The notes: generated by a model from the sequence alone, not told the origin. 63,752 nt of DNA from Anaerolineales bacterium (GCA_020847435.1 JADLBX010000010.1:1-63752), one strand, 5' to 3'. Shown: positions 1 through 8,731, counted from the stretch's first letter. A program made the numbers and translations.

Positions 1-111
1 ATAAAATTACTTCCGCAAAAACCTGATGGCATTTTATTAGCTGAGATATTTGAACAAATCGCCCGTTTAGGCATGGTTCACCCTACTTTTGAACCAATTC
101 CTCCTTCATAA
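1..111 (+). CDS. C-terminal end of a protein cut by the window edge
   Basis: The first reading frame is open from base 1 to a TAA at 109-111 and encodes the last 36 residues of a protein that begins outside the window. The visible tail (ending in [10 protein letters not shown]) shows no motif I recognise. It converges on the small zinc-ribbon gene on the other strand and overlaps it by 6 bases. The open frame is short enough to be chance, so confidence is low. Confidence 0.35.
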   Translation: MKLLPQKPDGILLAEIFEQIARLGMVHPTFEPIPPS

Positions 112-258
112 TTGGCGAAGGTATTGACTATTGACGAATATTTTTTCGGAGTTTGTTTGGTTTGATGAAATTACTGCGGCATTCAAATCGCGTCCGCAAT
201 ATCGACAAACAATAGCCTCTTCTTGGATTTCTTCCGCGCAATATGGACATTTCTTCAT
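106..258 (-). CDS. Small zinc-ribbon protein (50 aa)
   Basis: A short minus-strand frame reads [12 protein letters not shown] followed by VCRYCGRDL. This gives two CxxC knuckles, at residues 4-7 and 18-21, typical of the treble-clef/zinc-ribbon module that starts many small bacterial proteins. A GAAGG ribosome site lies about 5 bases before the ATG. After the zinc ribbon comes a polar tail of about 25 residues without features. It lies about 40 bases downstream of the YgiT-type gene on the same strand and may share its transcript. Zinc binding is inferred from the cysteines; the biological role is unknown. Confidence 0.6.
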   Translation of the reverse strand: MKKCPYCAEEIQEEAIVCRYCGRDLNAAVISSNQTNSEKIFVNSQYLRQL

Positions 259-297
259 ATCAGCCTTCGTGACGGTCAAGAGTCAGAGCGTTACCAC

Positions 298-528
298 TCA
301 CGCGTACGCAAACACGTCCATTTGCACGGATTTGATTGGCTTCGCTTTCCCGTGAACAAGCAGTCGCACCTTTTCGGTTGTTTCGCGGCTGAAAATCTCT
401 TCCCCGCAACGCAGACACACCTGCGCGGGAATATCTTCCACAAGCACAGGCTTGCCGTCAATTTGAAAAACTTCACTTACTACTTCATCGTGGTATTCTG
501 TTGAACCACATACATGGCACTTAAACAT
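298..528 (-). CDS. YgiT/MqsA-type zinc-finger antitoxin
   Basis: This 76-residue protein has paired cysteines near the N-terminus (CHVC, residues 4-7) and again at CLRCGEE (about residues 38-41). That is the pattern of the YgiT-type zinc finger found in the zinc-binding half of MqsA antitoxins. It lacks the C-terminal helix-turn-helix of full MqsA (about 130 residues), so it is the short form. It starts 2 bases after the stop of the DUF4258 gene, with a GGAGAT ribosome site inside that gene's end. In characterised families such partners neutralise a cognate toxin. Here the pairing is inferred from gene order and family. Confidence 0.72.
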   Translation of the reverse strand: MFKCHVCGSTEYHDEVVSEVFQIDGKPVLVEDIPAQVCLRCGEEIFSRETTEKVRLLVHGKAKPIKSVQMDVFAYA

Positions 529-530
529 GG

Positions 531-839
531 TTATCTCCGTTCTCTATGGTCAATCCATTCTTCAGGGTCAGGCTCGTACAGCGTAATGATTCTAACCTTA
601 TCGGTGTCTGCATAGGATACCTGAATATGCAAAGGGCGATTTTCATTCGTCATACCGAATATCAAACAACTCGGAGAATATTTATCTTGGGGATAGTCTT
701 CGACTAACTCAGCGTCCCTCGCCACTTCACGGATTTCACCTTCCGAGATGTTTCGCTCAACTGCCCGCTTTAACGCGTGACGGGTAAACTCGAATTCTCC
801 TGCGGCAAGTTGGCGGCGAATCTGTTCCAGCGATTTCAT
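531..839 (-). CDS. DUF4258 protein, probable toxin of a type II TA pair
   Basis: This 102-residue protein matches the DUF4258 pattern: an early FTRHALKRAVERNIS segment, a central ISEGEIREV helix, and a strand region with RPLHIQVSYAD and VRIITLYEPDPEEW. DUF4258 proteins commonly precede YgiT-like zinc-finger genes and are related to RelE-like/BrnT-like toxins. The frame extends upstream to 869. I chose the ATG at 837-839 because a TATAAT box at 847-852 lies between the two start choices, so the longer form would begin upstream of its own promoter. Toxin activity is inferred; catalytic residues of this family are not established enough for me to name. Confidence 0.7.
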   Translation of the reverse strand: MKSLEQIRRQLAAGEFEFTRHALKRAVERNISEGEIREVARDAELVEDYPQDKYSPSCLIFGMTNENRPLHIQVSYADTDKVRIITLYEPDPEEWIDHRERR

Positions 840-846
840 TGCAGGC

Positions 847-852
847 ATTATA
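847..852 (-). promoter_or_regulatory. -10 box of the DUF4258/YgiT pair (leaderless)
   Basis: Read on the minus strand this is a perfect TATAAT, ending 7 bases before the chosen ATG, so the transcript would begin at or next to the start codon. No convincing -35 hexamer is seen. Confidence 0.5.
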
Positions 853-887
853 CCCGCGTTGTAAGGCAAGCAAACGCAACAAGTTGT

Positions 888-2684
888 TTACTCCCTAAAC
901 CCCGTCCGATACAACTCAAAATACATCCCCTGATTCGCCAGCAGTTCGGCATGAGTTCCCTGCTCGACAATCTTCCCATCGTGGATGACGACGATCTTAT
1001 CCGCATTCGCAATCGTCGAAAGGCGATGAGCGATGACGAACGACGTGCGTCCCTTCAACAGAGTCGCCAGCGCGTGTTGAATGATCTGCTCGGTCTGCGT
1101 ATCCACTGACGATGTCGCTTCGTCCAAGATCAAAATACGCGGGTCGGCGAGCAACGCGCGGGCGAACGAGATCAACTGCCTCTGCCCCACGCTCAACGTC
1201 GCGCCGCCCTCCTCCACCGCAGTTTCGTATCCGTTTTTCAAGCCCATGATGAAATCGTGCGCGCCCACCGCTTGTGCCGCGCGGATCACTTCATCGTCAC
1301 GCGCGTCGAGCCTGCCGAACAAAATATTTTCCTTCACCGTGCCAGTGAACAAAAACGGATCCTGCAACACCATGCCCATCTGCCGCCGAAGCGACCCCTG
1401 AGTCACCGTCCGCAGGTCAACGCCGTCCACGCGCACCCAGCCCGAAGTCGGGTCATGGAAGCGTGCCAAAAGTTTGACGATGGTCGTCTTGCCCGCGCCC
1501 GTCTCCCCGACGAGCGCAACCGTTTGCCCCGCGTCCACGTTGAGATTAATTTGATTCAGGACGAGAGTCGTGTCATCCGAATAATGAAACTGGACATCTT
1601 CGAATCGGACGCCGCCGACGATTGCCCCTAACCCTTTGGCATTTTCCGCGTCCCGAACTTCGATCGGCTGGCTGAGCAGTTCGAGGATCCGTTCGCCGCC
1701 CGCCATCGTGGACTGAAGCGTGTCGAAGCGCCGACTCAAATCACGGATCGGCTCGAAGAAGCGGTCAATGTACAACACGAAGGCGATCAACACTCCCGCA
1801 GTGATCTCGGTATTCAACACATACTTGCCGCCGACGTACACAACGATGGCGGTCGCGATGGCGCCCAGCACATCCACGACAGGCGTGAACATCGAAGCAA
1901 CCTTCGCCGCGTCGAGACTGCGTTCGAGATAATAACGATTGACGTAGCCGCTGAAATGCGAATAGTTTTTCTCCTGCCGCGAGAACGCCTGCACCACGCG
2001 CACACCGTTGACGTTTTCCGCCAGCACCGAGTTGGTCCACGAGACGGCGGCGCGCACCTTGCGATAATTCTGCCGCGCAACTTTTCGGAATATGACCGTC
2101 GCCAAAACCATGAACGGCAAAACAGTAAACGTGAGAAGAGATAACTTCACGTCGAGCGCGAGCATCGCAAGCAGTGTGCCGATGATGCCAAGCAAATCTC
2201 GGACAATCGCCAGCACCGCCCACGTGATGAACTCACGCAGAGTCCCCACGTCGTTGATGACGCGGGTGATGACGCGCCCGACGCTGTAACGGTTGTAGAA
2301 ACTCAGCGACAGTTTTTGCAAATGCTCAAACATCGCCGTGCGGACATCGTACAGCACGTGTTGTCCCACTCTTGACATGATCCGCACGCGGTAAAAGTTG
2401 GTCACAAGTTGGACAGCGGAGACAATGAAATAAGCCAGCGCTATGTTGCGCAATGCGGGGAGATCGTGATTACCAATTCCCTCGTCAATGGCGAGTTTGA
2501 CGAAATATGGTCCCGACACGGCGGCGGCAGTGACGATGATCATCAACATCAACGCAAAGAACATACGCGGCGCGTACGGCTTGACGAAGCGCAACAATCC
2601 CCGCGCCACTTGCGGGTCATAACCCTTATCGAGTTGTTCTTCCGATTGGGTGATGAAGGAGGGAGGAATGATTTTGGTGGGCAT
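888..2684 (-). CDS. Half-size ABC exporter, subunit with the catalytic glutamate
   Basis: About 598 residues: six membrane helices (about residues 35-320) followed by an ATPase domain, the usual layout of a type IV ABC exporter half-transporter. Walker A is GETGAGKTT, Walker B is ILILDEATSSVD with the catalytic Glu, and the H-loop is VIAHRLS. The signature is LSVGQRQ rather than LSGGQ. The other half (3285-5087) has LSGGQ but Asp in place of the catalytic Glu. In heterodimeric exporters such as TM287/288 or BmrCD this combination makes one active and one degenerate ATP site. An upstream in-frame extension to 2753 is encoded by a palindromic repeat, so I start at MPTKIIPP. The substrate (drug or lipid) cannot be read from the sequence. 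Confidence 0.88.
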   Translation of the reverse strand: MPTKIIPPSFITQSEEQLDKGYDPQVARGLLRFVKPYAPRMFFALMLMIIVTAAAVSGPYFVKLAIDEGIGNHDLPALRNIALAYFIVSAVQLVTNFYRVRIMSRVGQHVLYDVRTAMFEHLQKLSLSFYNRYSVGRVITRVINDVGTLREFITWAVLAIVRDLLGIIGTLLAMLALDVKLSLLTFTVLPFMVLATVIFRKVARQNYRKVRAAVSWTNSVLAENVNGVRVVQAFSRQEKNYSHFSGYVNRYYLERSLDAAKVASMFTPVVDVLGAIATAIVVYVGGKYVLNTEITAGVLIAFVLYIDRFFEPIRDLSRRFDTLQSTMAGGERILELLSQPIEVRDAENAKGLGAIVGGVRFEDVQFHYSDDTTLVLNQINLNVDAGQTVALVGETGAGKTTIVKLLARFHDPTSGWVRVDGVDLRTVTQGSLRRQMGMVLQDPFLFTGTVKENILFGRLDARDDEVIRAAQAVGAHDFIMGLKNGYETAVEEGGATLSVGQRQLISFARALLADPRILILDEATSSVDTQTEQIIQHALATLLKGRTSFVIAHRLSTIANADKIVVIHDGKIVEQGTHAELLANQGMYFELYRTGFRE

Positions 2685-2692
2685 AAGTATTT

Positions 2693-2830
2693 CCGTCCTG
2701 AGCGGAGGGCTGAGCGCTCGTTGCGAAGCCCGCAGTCGAAGGACGGGTTTCAAGTTTGTCTACAATATTCAAGTTACACTGCGCTTCGACTTCGAGACAG
2801 ACAATCACTGTCTCTCCGCTCAGCGCGGAG
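2693..2830. repeat. Palindromic intergenic repeat, copy 1
   Basis: This copy begins CCGTCCTGAGCGGAG and ends CTCCGCTCAGCGCGGAG, with inner segments such as GCGCTTCGAC. The ends are inverted relatives of one another, as in the widespread intergenic palindromes related to GTCCTGAGC/GCTCAGGAC. A second version starting with the same 11 bases lies at 3154-3285, on the other side of the GIY-YIG gene. The last codons of the GIY-YIG gene run into this element. Confidence 0.6.
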
Positions 2831-3143
2831 GTTTGCTTTTGTTCTTTTCTCGCTTTCTTCTTTCCGCTTTTACAATTTCATGAATTGCGTCGAAATCGCC
2901 GCGAATTAATGCCTGCTTCTTTGCGCGGCTCCAACCTTTGATTTGCCGCTCCCAGCGGAGCGCGTCGTAGTAATGTTTCGTTTCTTCCGATGCCCAGACC
3001 AACTTTACAGGACGACGGGAAAATGTGTAGGCGGTAGGTTCTAATCCTTGTTGATGTTGCCAAAGACGTTTGTTTATGTCATCTGTGCTTCCTGTATAGT
3101 AGGAACCATCTGCACATTCAAGAATATAAACAAGGTAAGGCAT
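2820..3143 (-). CDS. GIY-YIG nuclease-fold protein (UPF0213/YhbQ-like)
   Basis: This 107-residue protein opens with YLVYILECADGSYYTGST, the GIY-YIG core. It continues with NKRLWQHQ and an LRWERQIKGWSRAKK segment, typical of small stand-alone GIY-YIG proteins of about 80-100 residues. The family fold is an endonuclease; the physiological role of stand-alone members is mostly unknown. The gene sits between the two halves of a probable heterodimeric ABC exporter and is flanked on both sides by related palindromic repeats, so it may have arrived with them. The final residues (KSKPPR) are encoded inside the repeat at 2693-2830. Confidence 0.85.
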   Translation of the reverse strand: MPYLVYILECADGSYYTGSTDDINKRLWQHQQGLEPTAYTFSRRPVKLVWASEETKHYYDALRWERQIKGWSRAKKQALIRGDFDAIHEIVKAERRKREKNKSKPPR

Positions 3144-3153
3144 AAATTACTCT

Positions 3154-3285
3154 CCGTCCTGAGCAGAGCCGCCGCTCTTTGGCAGCGAAGCCGAAGGGAG
3201 CATCCCGAATCAACCCCTACTACTCTGCTTACTCTCGCTTCGACTACGGAACGGAAGATCGCCGTTCCTCCGCTCAGCGAGGAAC
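3154..3285. repeat. Palindromic intergenic repeat, copy 2
   Basis: This copy starts CCGTCCTGAGCAGAG and ends TCCTCCGCTCAGCGAGGA, with an internal CTCGCTTCGACTACGG. It has the same orientation and nearly the same length as the copy at 2693-2830, so the two behave like direct repeats around the GIY-YIG gene. It abuts the 3' end of the second ABC exporter gene. Confidence 0.6.
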
Positions 3286-5087
3286 TATGCAATTACATGC
3301 GAATCATCATCGAGCGCGGGTTCTCCGATTTGAATCTCTTCCATCTCTTCCGCAAACTTGGCGTGGTCTACCAATTGCAGATCGTGGATTTCTTTGTATA
3401 AGCCGCCTCTTGCAAGCAGTTCTTTGTGTGTGCCTCTTTCGGCGATTTGACCTTTATCTAGGACGAGGATCAAATCCGCGCGGCGGACGGTGGAGAGGCG
3501 GTGCGCGATGACGAACGTGGTGCGACCCTCCATCAGCGTGTCCAACGCGGTTTGGATAAGTTTTTCGGTTTGCGTATCCACCGACGAAGTTGAGTCGTCC
3601 AAAATTAAGATACGGGGATTCATCAACAAGGCGCGCGCAATCGCCACGCGTTGACGTTGTCCTCCAGAAAGCGTCACGCCGCGCTCGCCGACGATGGTGT
3701 CGTAGCCGTTCGTAAAGCCCGTAATAAATTCATGCGCCTGCGCGGCTTTGGCGGCGGCAACGACTTCATCCATCGTCGCGTCGGGGCGACCATAGGCGAT
3801 GTTTGCCTTGATCGAGTCAGAAAACAACAACGAGGTTTGCAACACAATGCCGATCTGTTTCCGCAGTGTGACCAAATCCATCTCACGGACATCCACGCCG
3901 TCCACCAGCACAGCGCCATCGGTAGCGTCGTAAAAGCGCGGGATGAGATTGACGAACGAGGTCTTGCCCGAACCCGTTGGTCCGATCAGCGCGACAATTT
4001 GATTCGATTCAACTTTCACGCTGATTCCATTCAGCGAGGCAGTCTTCTCATCCTTGTAATTCAAGCGGACATCACGGAACTCGACCTCGCCGCGCAGGGA
4101 TTCCAACTTCGCCGCGTTCGGCGCCGATCGAATCGCAGGTTCGATATCCAACACTTCGAGGACGCGTTGCGCGCCCGCCGCCGCTTCGCCTCCTGCGTTG
4201 ACGAGTCCCGTCAACTGTTGGGCTGGTTCCGCCATCATCAAGATGTACGCGTTGAACGCGACGATTGCCCCGATCGTCAACGTGCCGTCCATGACCATTT
4301 GGCCGCCGAACCACAAAATCAAAATGACGCTGATCGAAGTCAACCAGGCGGTGGTCGGCATGATCTTCGACCATTCGTCAATCACATGCACCCATGATTT
4401 AAACACGGCTTGGTTGGCGCTGGTGAAGCGTTTGATCTCGTACTCCTCCCTTGCAAACGCACGGACAACCTGCACGCCGACTACGTTTTCCTGCAAACGG
4501 TTCGAGACGTCGCCCGTCGCTTGGTCCACGACGAAGAATAATTTTCCGACCTTTGTGCCGAAGGTCGAGGTCATAAAGATGAGAGGGATCATCGGCAAGA
4601 GGGCAATGAATGCCAGCGTGGGATTCGATATCGCCATCAGATAAATAACGCCAATCGAGAGCAGGACGAATTTCACCAAGTCCGCGACCGCGCTGCCCGC
4701 AAATTTTTCTATCGAGCGGACGTCCTCGATACAGCGTGAGATCAACTGTCCCGATTGCGTGTGGTCGTGATACGTGAAGGTCAGATGTTGAATGTGATCG
4801 TACATACGGTTACGCAGATCATAGCCAACGCGTGCCGCGATCCATTCGGTGGTGTAACGGTTGATCAGGCTGAGGAAAGCCGAACCAAGCCCAAGTCCGA
4901 GGAGGAGAAGCGCAGAGTTGACGATGGCGCGGAGGTCGCGGCGCGTGAGTCCGTCGTCTACCACCGTCTGAATGATGCGCGGGACGATCAGGTTTAGCGC
5001 GGTAATGATGAACAACATCAAAAGAGTCAAAAGAATTTGACGCATGTATGGCTTGAGAAAAATTCGGATTCTGAGTAAATGTTTCAT
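3285..5087 (-). CDS. Half-size ABC exporter, subunit with degenerate Walker B
   Basis: About 600 residues starting at MKHLLRIRIFLKPY; frames reaching 5180 run past the divergent sucC promoter. Six membrane helices precede the ATPase domain. Walker A is GPTGSGKTS, the signature is a canonical LSGGQRQ, and Walker B is ILILDDSTSSVD, where Asp replaces the catalytic Glu. That Asp is the mark of the degenerate site in heterodimeric exporters, and the neighbour at 888-2684 has the complementary LSVGQ signature. The C-terminus carries an acidic extension (about 30 residues, EEMEEIQIGEPALDDD) beyond the ATPase. Its gene is divergent from sucC. Confidence 0.88.
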   Translation of the reverse strand: MKHLLRIRIFLKPYMRQILLTLLMLFIITALNLIVPRIIQTVVDDGLTRRDLRAIVNSALLLLGLGLGSAFLSLINRYTTEWIAARVGYDLRNRMYDHIQHLTFTYHDHTQSGQLISRCIEDVRSIEKFAGSAVADLVKFVLLSIGVIYLMAISNPTLAFIALLPMIPLIFMTSTFGTKVGKLFFVVDQATGDVSNRLQENVVGVQVVRAFAREEYEIKRFTSANQAVFKSWVHVIDEWSKIMPTTAWLTSISVILILWFGGQMVMDGTLTIGAIVAFNAYILMMAEPAQQLTGLVNAGGEAAAGAQRVLEVLDIEPAIRSAPNAAKLESLRGEVEFRDVRLNYKDEKTASLNGISVKVESNQIVALIGPTGSGKTSFVNLIPRFYDATDGAVLVDGVDVREMDLVTLRKQIGIVLQTSLLFSDSIKANIAYGRPDATMDEVVAAAKAAQAHEFITGFTNGYDTIVGERGVTLSGGQRQRVAIARALLMNPRILILDDSTSSVDTQTEKLIQTALDTLMEGRTTFVIAHRLSTVRRADLILVLDKGQIAERGTHKELLARGGLYKEIHDLQLVDHAKFAEEMEEIQIGEPALDDDSHVIA

Positions 5088-5113
5088 GGCGGACTGGTAG
5101 GATACCATAAATT

Positions 5114-5142
5114 TTGGCAAGTCAAAACGAGGGTGGTATAAT
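5114..5142 (+). promoter_or_regulatory. Sigma-70 type promoter of sucC
   Basis: TTGGCA at 5114-5119, a 17-base spacer and a perfect TATAAT at 5137-5142. The sucC start codon is 36 bases further on and is preceded by a GAAGGGAAAC ribosome site. Confidence 0.75.
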
Positions 5143-5178
5143 GCCCGTGCTTTTATCTCAAACGACTCGAAGGGAAAC

Positions 5179-6309
5179 ATGAAACTTCACGAGTATCAAT
5201 CCAAAACGATTTTTGCAAAATATGGAATCCCGATCCCGAAGGGACGGATAGCGGCTACCGCAGTCGAGGCAAAGCACATCGCCGAAGAACTGGGGGGCCG
5301 CGTTGTTATTAAATCGCAGGTGCTGGTTGGCGGACGCGGCAAGGCGGGCGGGATCAAAGTTGCCAAGAGCGCGGCGGAAGCCGAGCAACTTGCGCAACAG
5401 ATCCTCACGATGGAGATCAAAGGCTTGCCCGTGCGTAAGGTGTTGGTGGATGAAGCCGCGGCAATCGAACATGAAATTTATTTCTCCATCACCAACGATC
5501 GCGCCGCGAAGAAGCCTGTGATGATCGCCTCTGCCGCTGGCGGTATTGACATAGAAGAAGTCGCCGCGAAAACGCCTGAGAAAATTATCAAAGTGCATAT
5601 TGATCCGCTGTTGGGGTTGCGCGATTATCAATCACGCGACATCGCCGCTGGGATTGACCTGCCGCGCGAACATTGGCGCGAGTTCAGCCGCATCGCGGCG
5701 GGACTGTGGCAAGCCTATCTCGAAACCGACGCGACGCTGGCGGAGATCAATCCGCTGGTCATCACAAAAGATAAACGATTGGTGGCTCTCGACGGCAAGA
5801 TGATGATTGACGACAACGCCATGTTCCGTCACGCCGACTTGAACGAGATGCGCGACATTGACGAAGAAGAGCCTGCCGAAACCGAAGCGCGCAAGTATGG
5901 GCTTTCGTACATCAAACTCGACGGCAACATCGGGTGCATGGTCAACGGCGCAGGGCTGGCGATGACCAGCATGGACATCGTCAAACTATTCGGCGGCGAG
6001 CCTGCCAACTTTTTGGACATCGGCGGCGGCGCGGGTTCGGACAAAGTGTCGGCGGCGATGAAAATTATTCTGTCCGACGCCAACGTGAAAGCGGTTCTCT
6101 TCAACATTTTCGGCGGCATCACCCGTTGCGACGAAGTCGCCCGTGGAATTTTGGTCGCGATGGACGAAGTGAAGCCGAAAGTTCCGATGGTGGTGCGGCT
6201 CGTCGGCACGAACGCGGAAGAGGGACGCAGACTCTTGCAAGATGCGAAGATGATCACCGCTGAGACGTTAGCAGACGCGGCGCAAAAGGCTGTGCAGGCG
6301 GCGAAGTAA
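5179..6309 (+). CDS. sucC: Succinate-CoA ligase (ADP-forming), beta subunit
   Basis: This 376-residue protein begins [20 protein letters not shown], the family N-terminus, and continues with an ATP-grasp fold. [10 protein letters not shown] is the nucleotide loop, EINPLV supplies metal ligands, and GGGAGSDKV and [15 protein letters not shown] belong to the CoA-ligase domain. With SucD it converts succinyl-CoA, nucleotide diphosphate and phosphate to succinate, CoA and nucleotide triphosphate in the TCA cycle. Length is close to the usual 385-390. sucD follows after 57 bases that contain a perfect palindrome. Whether ADP or GDP is preferred is not clear from the sequence. Confidence 0.95.
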   Translation: MKLHEYQSKTIFAKYGIPIPKGRIAATAVEAKHIAEELGGRVVIKSQVLVGGRGKAGGIKVAKSAAEAEQLAQQILTMEIKGLPVRKVLVDEAAAIEHEIYFSITNDRAAKKPVMIASAAGGIDIEEVAAKTPEKIIKVHIDPLLGLRDYQSRDIAAGIDLPREHWREFSRIAAGLWQAYLETDATLAEINPLVITKDKRLVALDGKMMIDDNAMFRHADLNEMRDIDEEEPAETEARKYGLSYIKLDGNIGCMVNGAGLAMTSMDIVKLFGGEPANFLDIGGGAGSDKVSAAMKIILSDANVKAVLFNIFGGITRCDEVARGILVAMDEVKPKVPMVVRLVGTNAEEGRRLLQDAKMITAETLADAAQKAVQAAK

Positions 6310-6316
6310 CAACAAT

Positions 6317-6349
6317 AGACCTCACAGGTCTCAAAGACCTGTGAGGTCT
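6317..6349. repeat. Perfect palindrome between sucC and sucD
   Basis: Two perfect 15-base arms (AGACCTCACAGGTCT and its complement) separated by CAA. There is no run of T after it strong enough to argue for full termination. It resembles the palindrome at 61692-61730 (AGACC-C-AAAGGTTT type) and is probably a member of a dispersed palindrome family. It may tune expression of sucD or protect the upstream mRNA. Confidence 0.7.
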
Positions 6350-6366
6350 TTACCCGAGGAAAATCA

Positions 6367-7230
6367 ATGAGCATACTCATCAACAAAAATACAAAACTCA
6401 TCGTGCAGGGAATCACGGGCAACGAAGGACTCTTCCACACCACGCAAATGGTCGCGTATGGGACGAACGTGGTCGGCGGCGTGACGCCAGGCAAAGGCGG
6501 CGAATGGGTCTTGGACGGAAAGATTCCCGTCTTCGATTCGGTCAAACTGGCGAAAGAGGCAACCGACGCAAACTGTTCCGTGATCTTCGTCCCTGCCCGC
6601 TTCGCCCCCGATGCGATGTTCGAAGCGGCAGACGCGGGCATCCCGCTCGTCGTCTGCATCACCGAAGGCGTGGCAGTGCAAGATATGATGCGCGTGAGAA
6701 ATTATCTCGATCAAAAAGGTGTGCGCTTAGTCGGACCCAACTGTCCCGGCATGTTGACCCCCGGCGAGTCAAAAGTTGGCATCATCCCCGGCAACATCGC
6801 CATCCCCGGCAACATTGGCGTTGTATCACGTTCGGGTACTCTTACGTATGAAGTGTTATACGCGTTGAAACTCGTCGGCATGGGCGCGTCCACGTGCGTG
6901 GGCATCGGCGGCGACCCGGTCAACGGGACGAATTTCATTGACGTGTTGGAAATGTTCGAACACGATCCGCACACCGAAAAAGTCGTGCTGATCGGCGAGA
7001 TCGGCGGCACAGACGAAGACAAAGCCGCAGACTTCATCGCCTCGAAGATGACCAAGCCTGTCGTGTCATTTATCGCAGGTCAGACCGCCCCTCCCGGCAA
7101 ACGCATGGGTCACGCGGGAGCCATCATCGAAGGCGGCGCAGGGACCGCCGAAGGCAAGATCAAAGCCCTGCAAGCCGCGGGCGTGAAAGTGGCGAAACAC
7201 CCGGAAGAGATTCCGTCTCTTTTGAAATAA
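6367..7230 (+). CDS. sucD: Succinate-CoA ligase, alpha subunit
   Basis: This 287-residue protein shows the family landmarks: [10 protein letters not shown] near the N-terminus (CoA-binding Rossmann fold), [13 protein letters not shown], and [20 protein letters not shown], which contains the active-site His that becomes phosphorylated. Length is normal (about 290). A CCGAGGAAAA ribosome site precedes the ATG. It partners with SucC, encoded 57 bases upstream, in substrate-level phosphorylation. A palindromic repeat follows immediately after the stop. Confidence 0.95.
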   Translation: MSILINKNTKLIVQGITGNEGLFHTTQMVAYGTNVVGGVTPGKGGEWVLDGKIPVFDSVKLAKEATDANCSVIFVPARFAPDAMFEAADAGIPLVVCITEGVAVQDMMRVRNYLDQKGVRLVGPNCPGMLTPGESKVGIIPGNIAIPGNIGVVSRSGTLTYEVLYALKLVGMGASTCVGIGGDPVNGTNFIDVLEMFEHDPHTEKVVLIGEIGGTDEDKAADFIASKMTKPVVSFIAGQTAPPGKRMGHAGAIIEGGAGTAEGKIKALQAAGVKVAKHPEEIPSLLK

Positions 7231-7232
7231 AA

Positions 7233-7310
7233 TGTCATTGCGAGCGGAGCGAAGCAATCTCCCGTTATCATGAGATTGCTTCGTCGCAACGAACGCTCCT
7301 CGCAATGACA
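7233..7310. repeat. CATTGCGAG-type long palindrome
   Basis: TGTCATTGCGAG plus GCGAAGCAATCTC on the left pairs with GAGATTGCTTCG plus CTCGCAATGACA on the right, giving an imperfect hairpin of about 78 bases. This sequence family is well known as a dispersed intergenic palindrome in many phyla. It starts 2 bases after the sucD stop. Confidence 0.75.
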
Positions 7311-7325
7311 CAACCAAGTTAAACA

Positions 7326-7356
7326 CGTAGAGCCGTCCTCGTTGGACGGCTCTACG
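7326..7356. repeat. GTAGAG-type palindrome downstream of acpP
   Basis: CGTAGAGCCGTCC and its exact complement (13-base arms) enclose a TCGTT loop. The outer GTAGAGC/GCTCTAC is shared with the palindrome at 55348-55374, while the inner stem differs. It lies just past the 3' end of acpP and between convergent genes, so it could also act as a terminator, though no T-run follows. Confidence 0.65.
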
Positions 7357-7377
7357 GTTATAATCGCCGAAAAGAAT

Positions 7378-7611
7378 TTACTTATGCGAGTCGATGTACG
7401 AGACCGCGTCGCCGACCGTGGCGATCTTCTGCGCCGCTTCGTCCGAGATCTCAGCGCCGAACTTGTCCTCGAACGCCATGATCAACTCCACCAGATCGAG
7501 CGAATCAGCCTCAAGGTCCTCACGGAAGCGAGCCTCGGGCGTGATCTTCGCCTCATCCGCGCCGAGCAAATCCTTGATAATCGCCTTTACGTCGTTGAAT
7601 GTGTCAGACAT
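7378..7611 (-). CDS. acpP: Acyl carrier protein
   Basis: This 77-residue acidic protein contains [19 protein letters not shown], where the Ser of DSLD is the 4'-phosphopantetheine attachment site. It carries growing acyl chains in type II fatty-acid synthesis. I start at MSDTFNDVK because a strong GAGGAGGTTGTC ribosome site sits immediately upstream; a frame nine residues longer lacks this. It is divergent from the IPP isomerase. fabF, an enzyme acting on acyl-ACP, is encoded near the far end of the window rather than next to it. Confidence 0.93.
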   Translation of the reverse strand: MSDTFNDVKAIIKDLLGADEAKITPEARFREDLEADSLDLVELIMAFEDKFGAEISDEAAQKIATVGDAVSYIDSHK

Positions 7612-7672
7612 GACAACCTCCTCAGAGAATTTTTGCAATTGTACTTGATTTCAACCGAAGGAACACTACCCC

Positions 7673-8731
7673 ATGTCAAAAGTTGCGCCGATAGACCAAC
7701 GAAAAGCCGACCACATTAAAATCAATTTAGAGCAGGATGTCCGCTCCGCACTAACCACAGGACTTGAGAACTACCGCTTCACCCACGAAGCGTTACCCGC
7801 ACTGGACTTAAACCGCCTCGATACGACGGTGGAGCTGTTTCGCAAGCGTCTAGCGGCTCCCCTCCTCATCTCTTCGATGACAGGCGGCACAACCGAAGCC
7901 GAGACCATCAACCTGCGTCTCGCCGAAGCCGCGCAAGAAATGAAAATCGCCATGGGCGTCGGCAGTCAACGCGCCGCCATCGAACATCCCGAACAAGAGA
8001 AGACATTTCAAGTGCGCCGCGTCGCGCCCGACATTTTGTTATTCGCCAACCTCGGCGCAGTCCAACTCAACTACGGCTACACCGTTGATCACTGCCGCCG
8101 CGCCGTAGACATGATTCAAGCCGACGCGTTGATCCTCCATTTGAATCCATTACAAGAGGCAGTGCAAGACGCAGGTGATATCAACTTTGAAGGACTTGCA
8201 AAAAGAATCGAAGAAGTTTGCAAACAAATCGAAGTTCCTGTCATTGCGAAAGAAGTCGGCTGGGGAATTTCTGAAAGAACGGCAAAGTTATTAGCCGAGT
8301 GCGGCGTGAGCGCCATTGACGTGGCAGGCGCGGGCGGCACGAGTTGGTCCCAAGTGGAAATGCACCGCGCTCCCGATGAGTTCACCCGTCAACTCGCCGC
8401 CACGTTCGTCGGCTGGGGAATCCCCACCGCCGAATCCATTTTGAATGTGAAGCGAGCCCTGGGAAACGCGGTGGATGCCGTCCCCGGCGTCCACATCTTC
8501 GCCAGCGGCGGCATCAAAGACGGACTCGACATCGCCAAGTGCATCGCCCTCGGCGCAACACTCGGCGGCATGGCAGGTAATTTCCTCAAAGCCGCGGCGG
8601 TTTCAACTGAACAAGCGATGGAAATGATAAAGTTGACAAAGCGACAGATCGAGGTGACGATGTTTGCGTGTGGGGCGGAGAGGGTTAGAGATTTAGAGAT
8701 CGGAAGATTAGTGAAGGAAGAAAAAGGATAA
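7673..8731 (+). CDS. fni: Type 2 isopentenyl-diphosphate delta-isomerase
   Basis: This 352-residue TIM-barrel protein has [53 protein letters not shown] and [10 protein letters not shown], all hallmarks of the FMN- and NAD(P)H-dependent isomerase unrelated to the type 1 enzyme. It interconverts IPP and DMAPP, the building blocks of isoprenoids. A polyprenyl diphosphate synthase at 18639-19640 would use the products. Type 2 enzymes are common in archaea, Firmicutes and Chloroflexota. The gene is divergent from acpP and followed by a toxin-antitoxin pair. Confidence 0.94.
   Translation: MSKVAPIDQRKADHIKINLEQDVRSALTTGLENYRFTHEALPALDLNRLDTTVELFRKRLAAPLLISSMTGGTTEAETINLRLAEAAQEMKIAMGVGSQRAAIEHPEQEKTFQVRRVAPDILLFANLGAVQLNYGYTVDHCRRAVDMIQADALILHLNPLQEAVQDAGDINFEGLAKRIEEVCKQIEVPVIAKEVGWGISERTAKLLAECGVSAIDVAGAGGTSWSQVEMHRAPDEFTRQLAATFVGWGIPTAESILNVKRALGNAVDAVPGVHIFASGGIKDGLDIAKCIALGATLGGMAGNFLKAAAVSTEQAMEMIKLTKRQIEVTMFACGAERVRDLEIGRLVKEEKG

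Noticed and set aside
3651-4397. 248-residue plus-strand frame opposite the second ABC exporter gene
   Set aside because: It lies wholly opposite conserved ATPase and membrane-domain codons and has composition typical of an antisense shadow.
5829-6662. 277-residue open frame antisense to sucC and sucD
   Set aside because: It is a shadow of two well-recognised genes, lacks any motif and has no ribosome site.
7326-7356. Simple intrinsic terminator for acpP
   Set aside because: The hairpin is strong but lacks a T-run on either side, and its outer stem matches a second palindrome in a promoter region, so a dispersed element is the better call.
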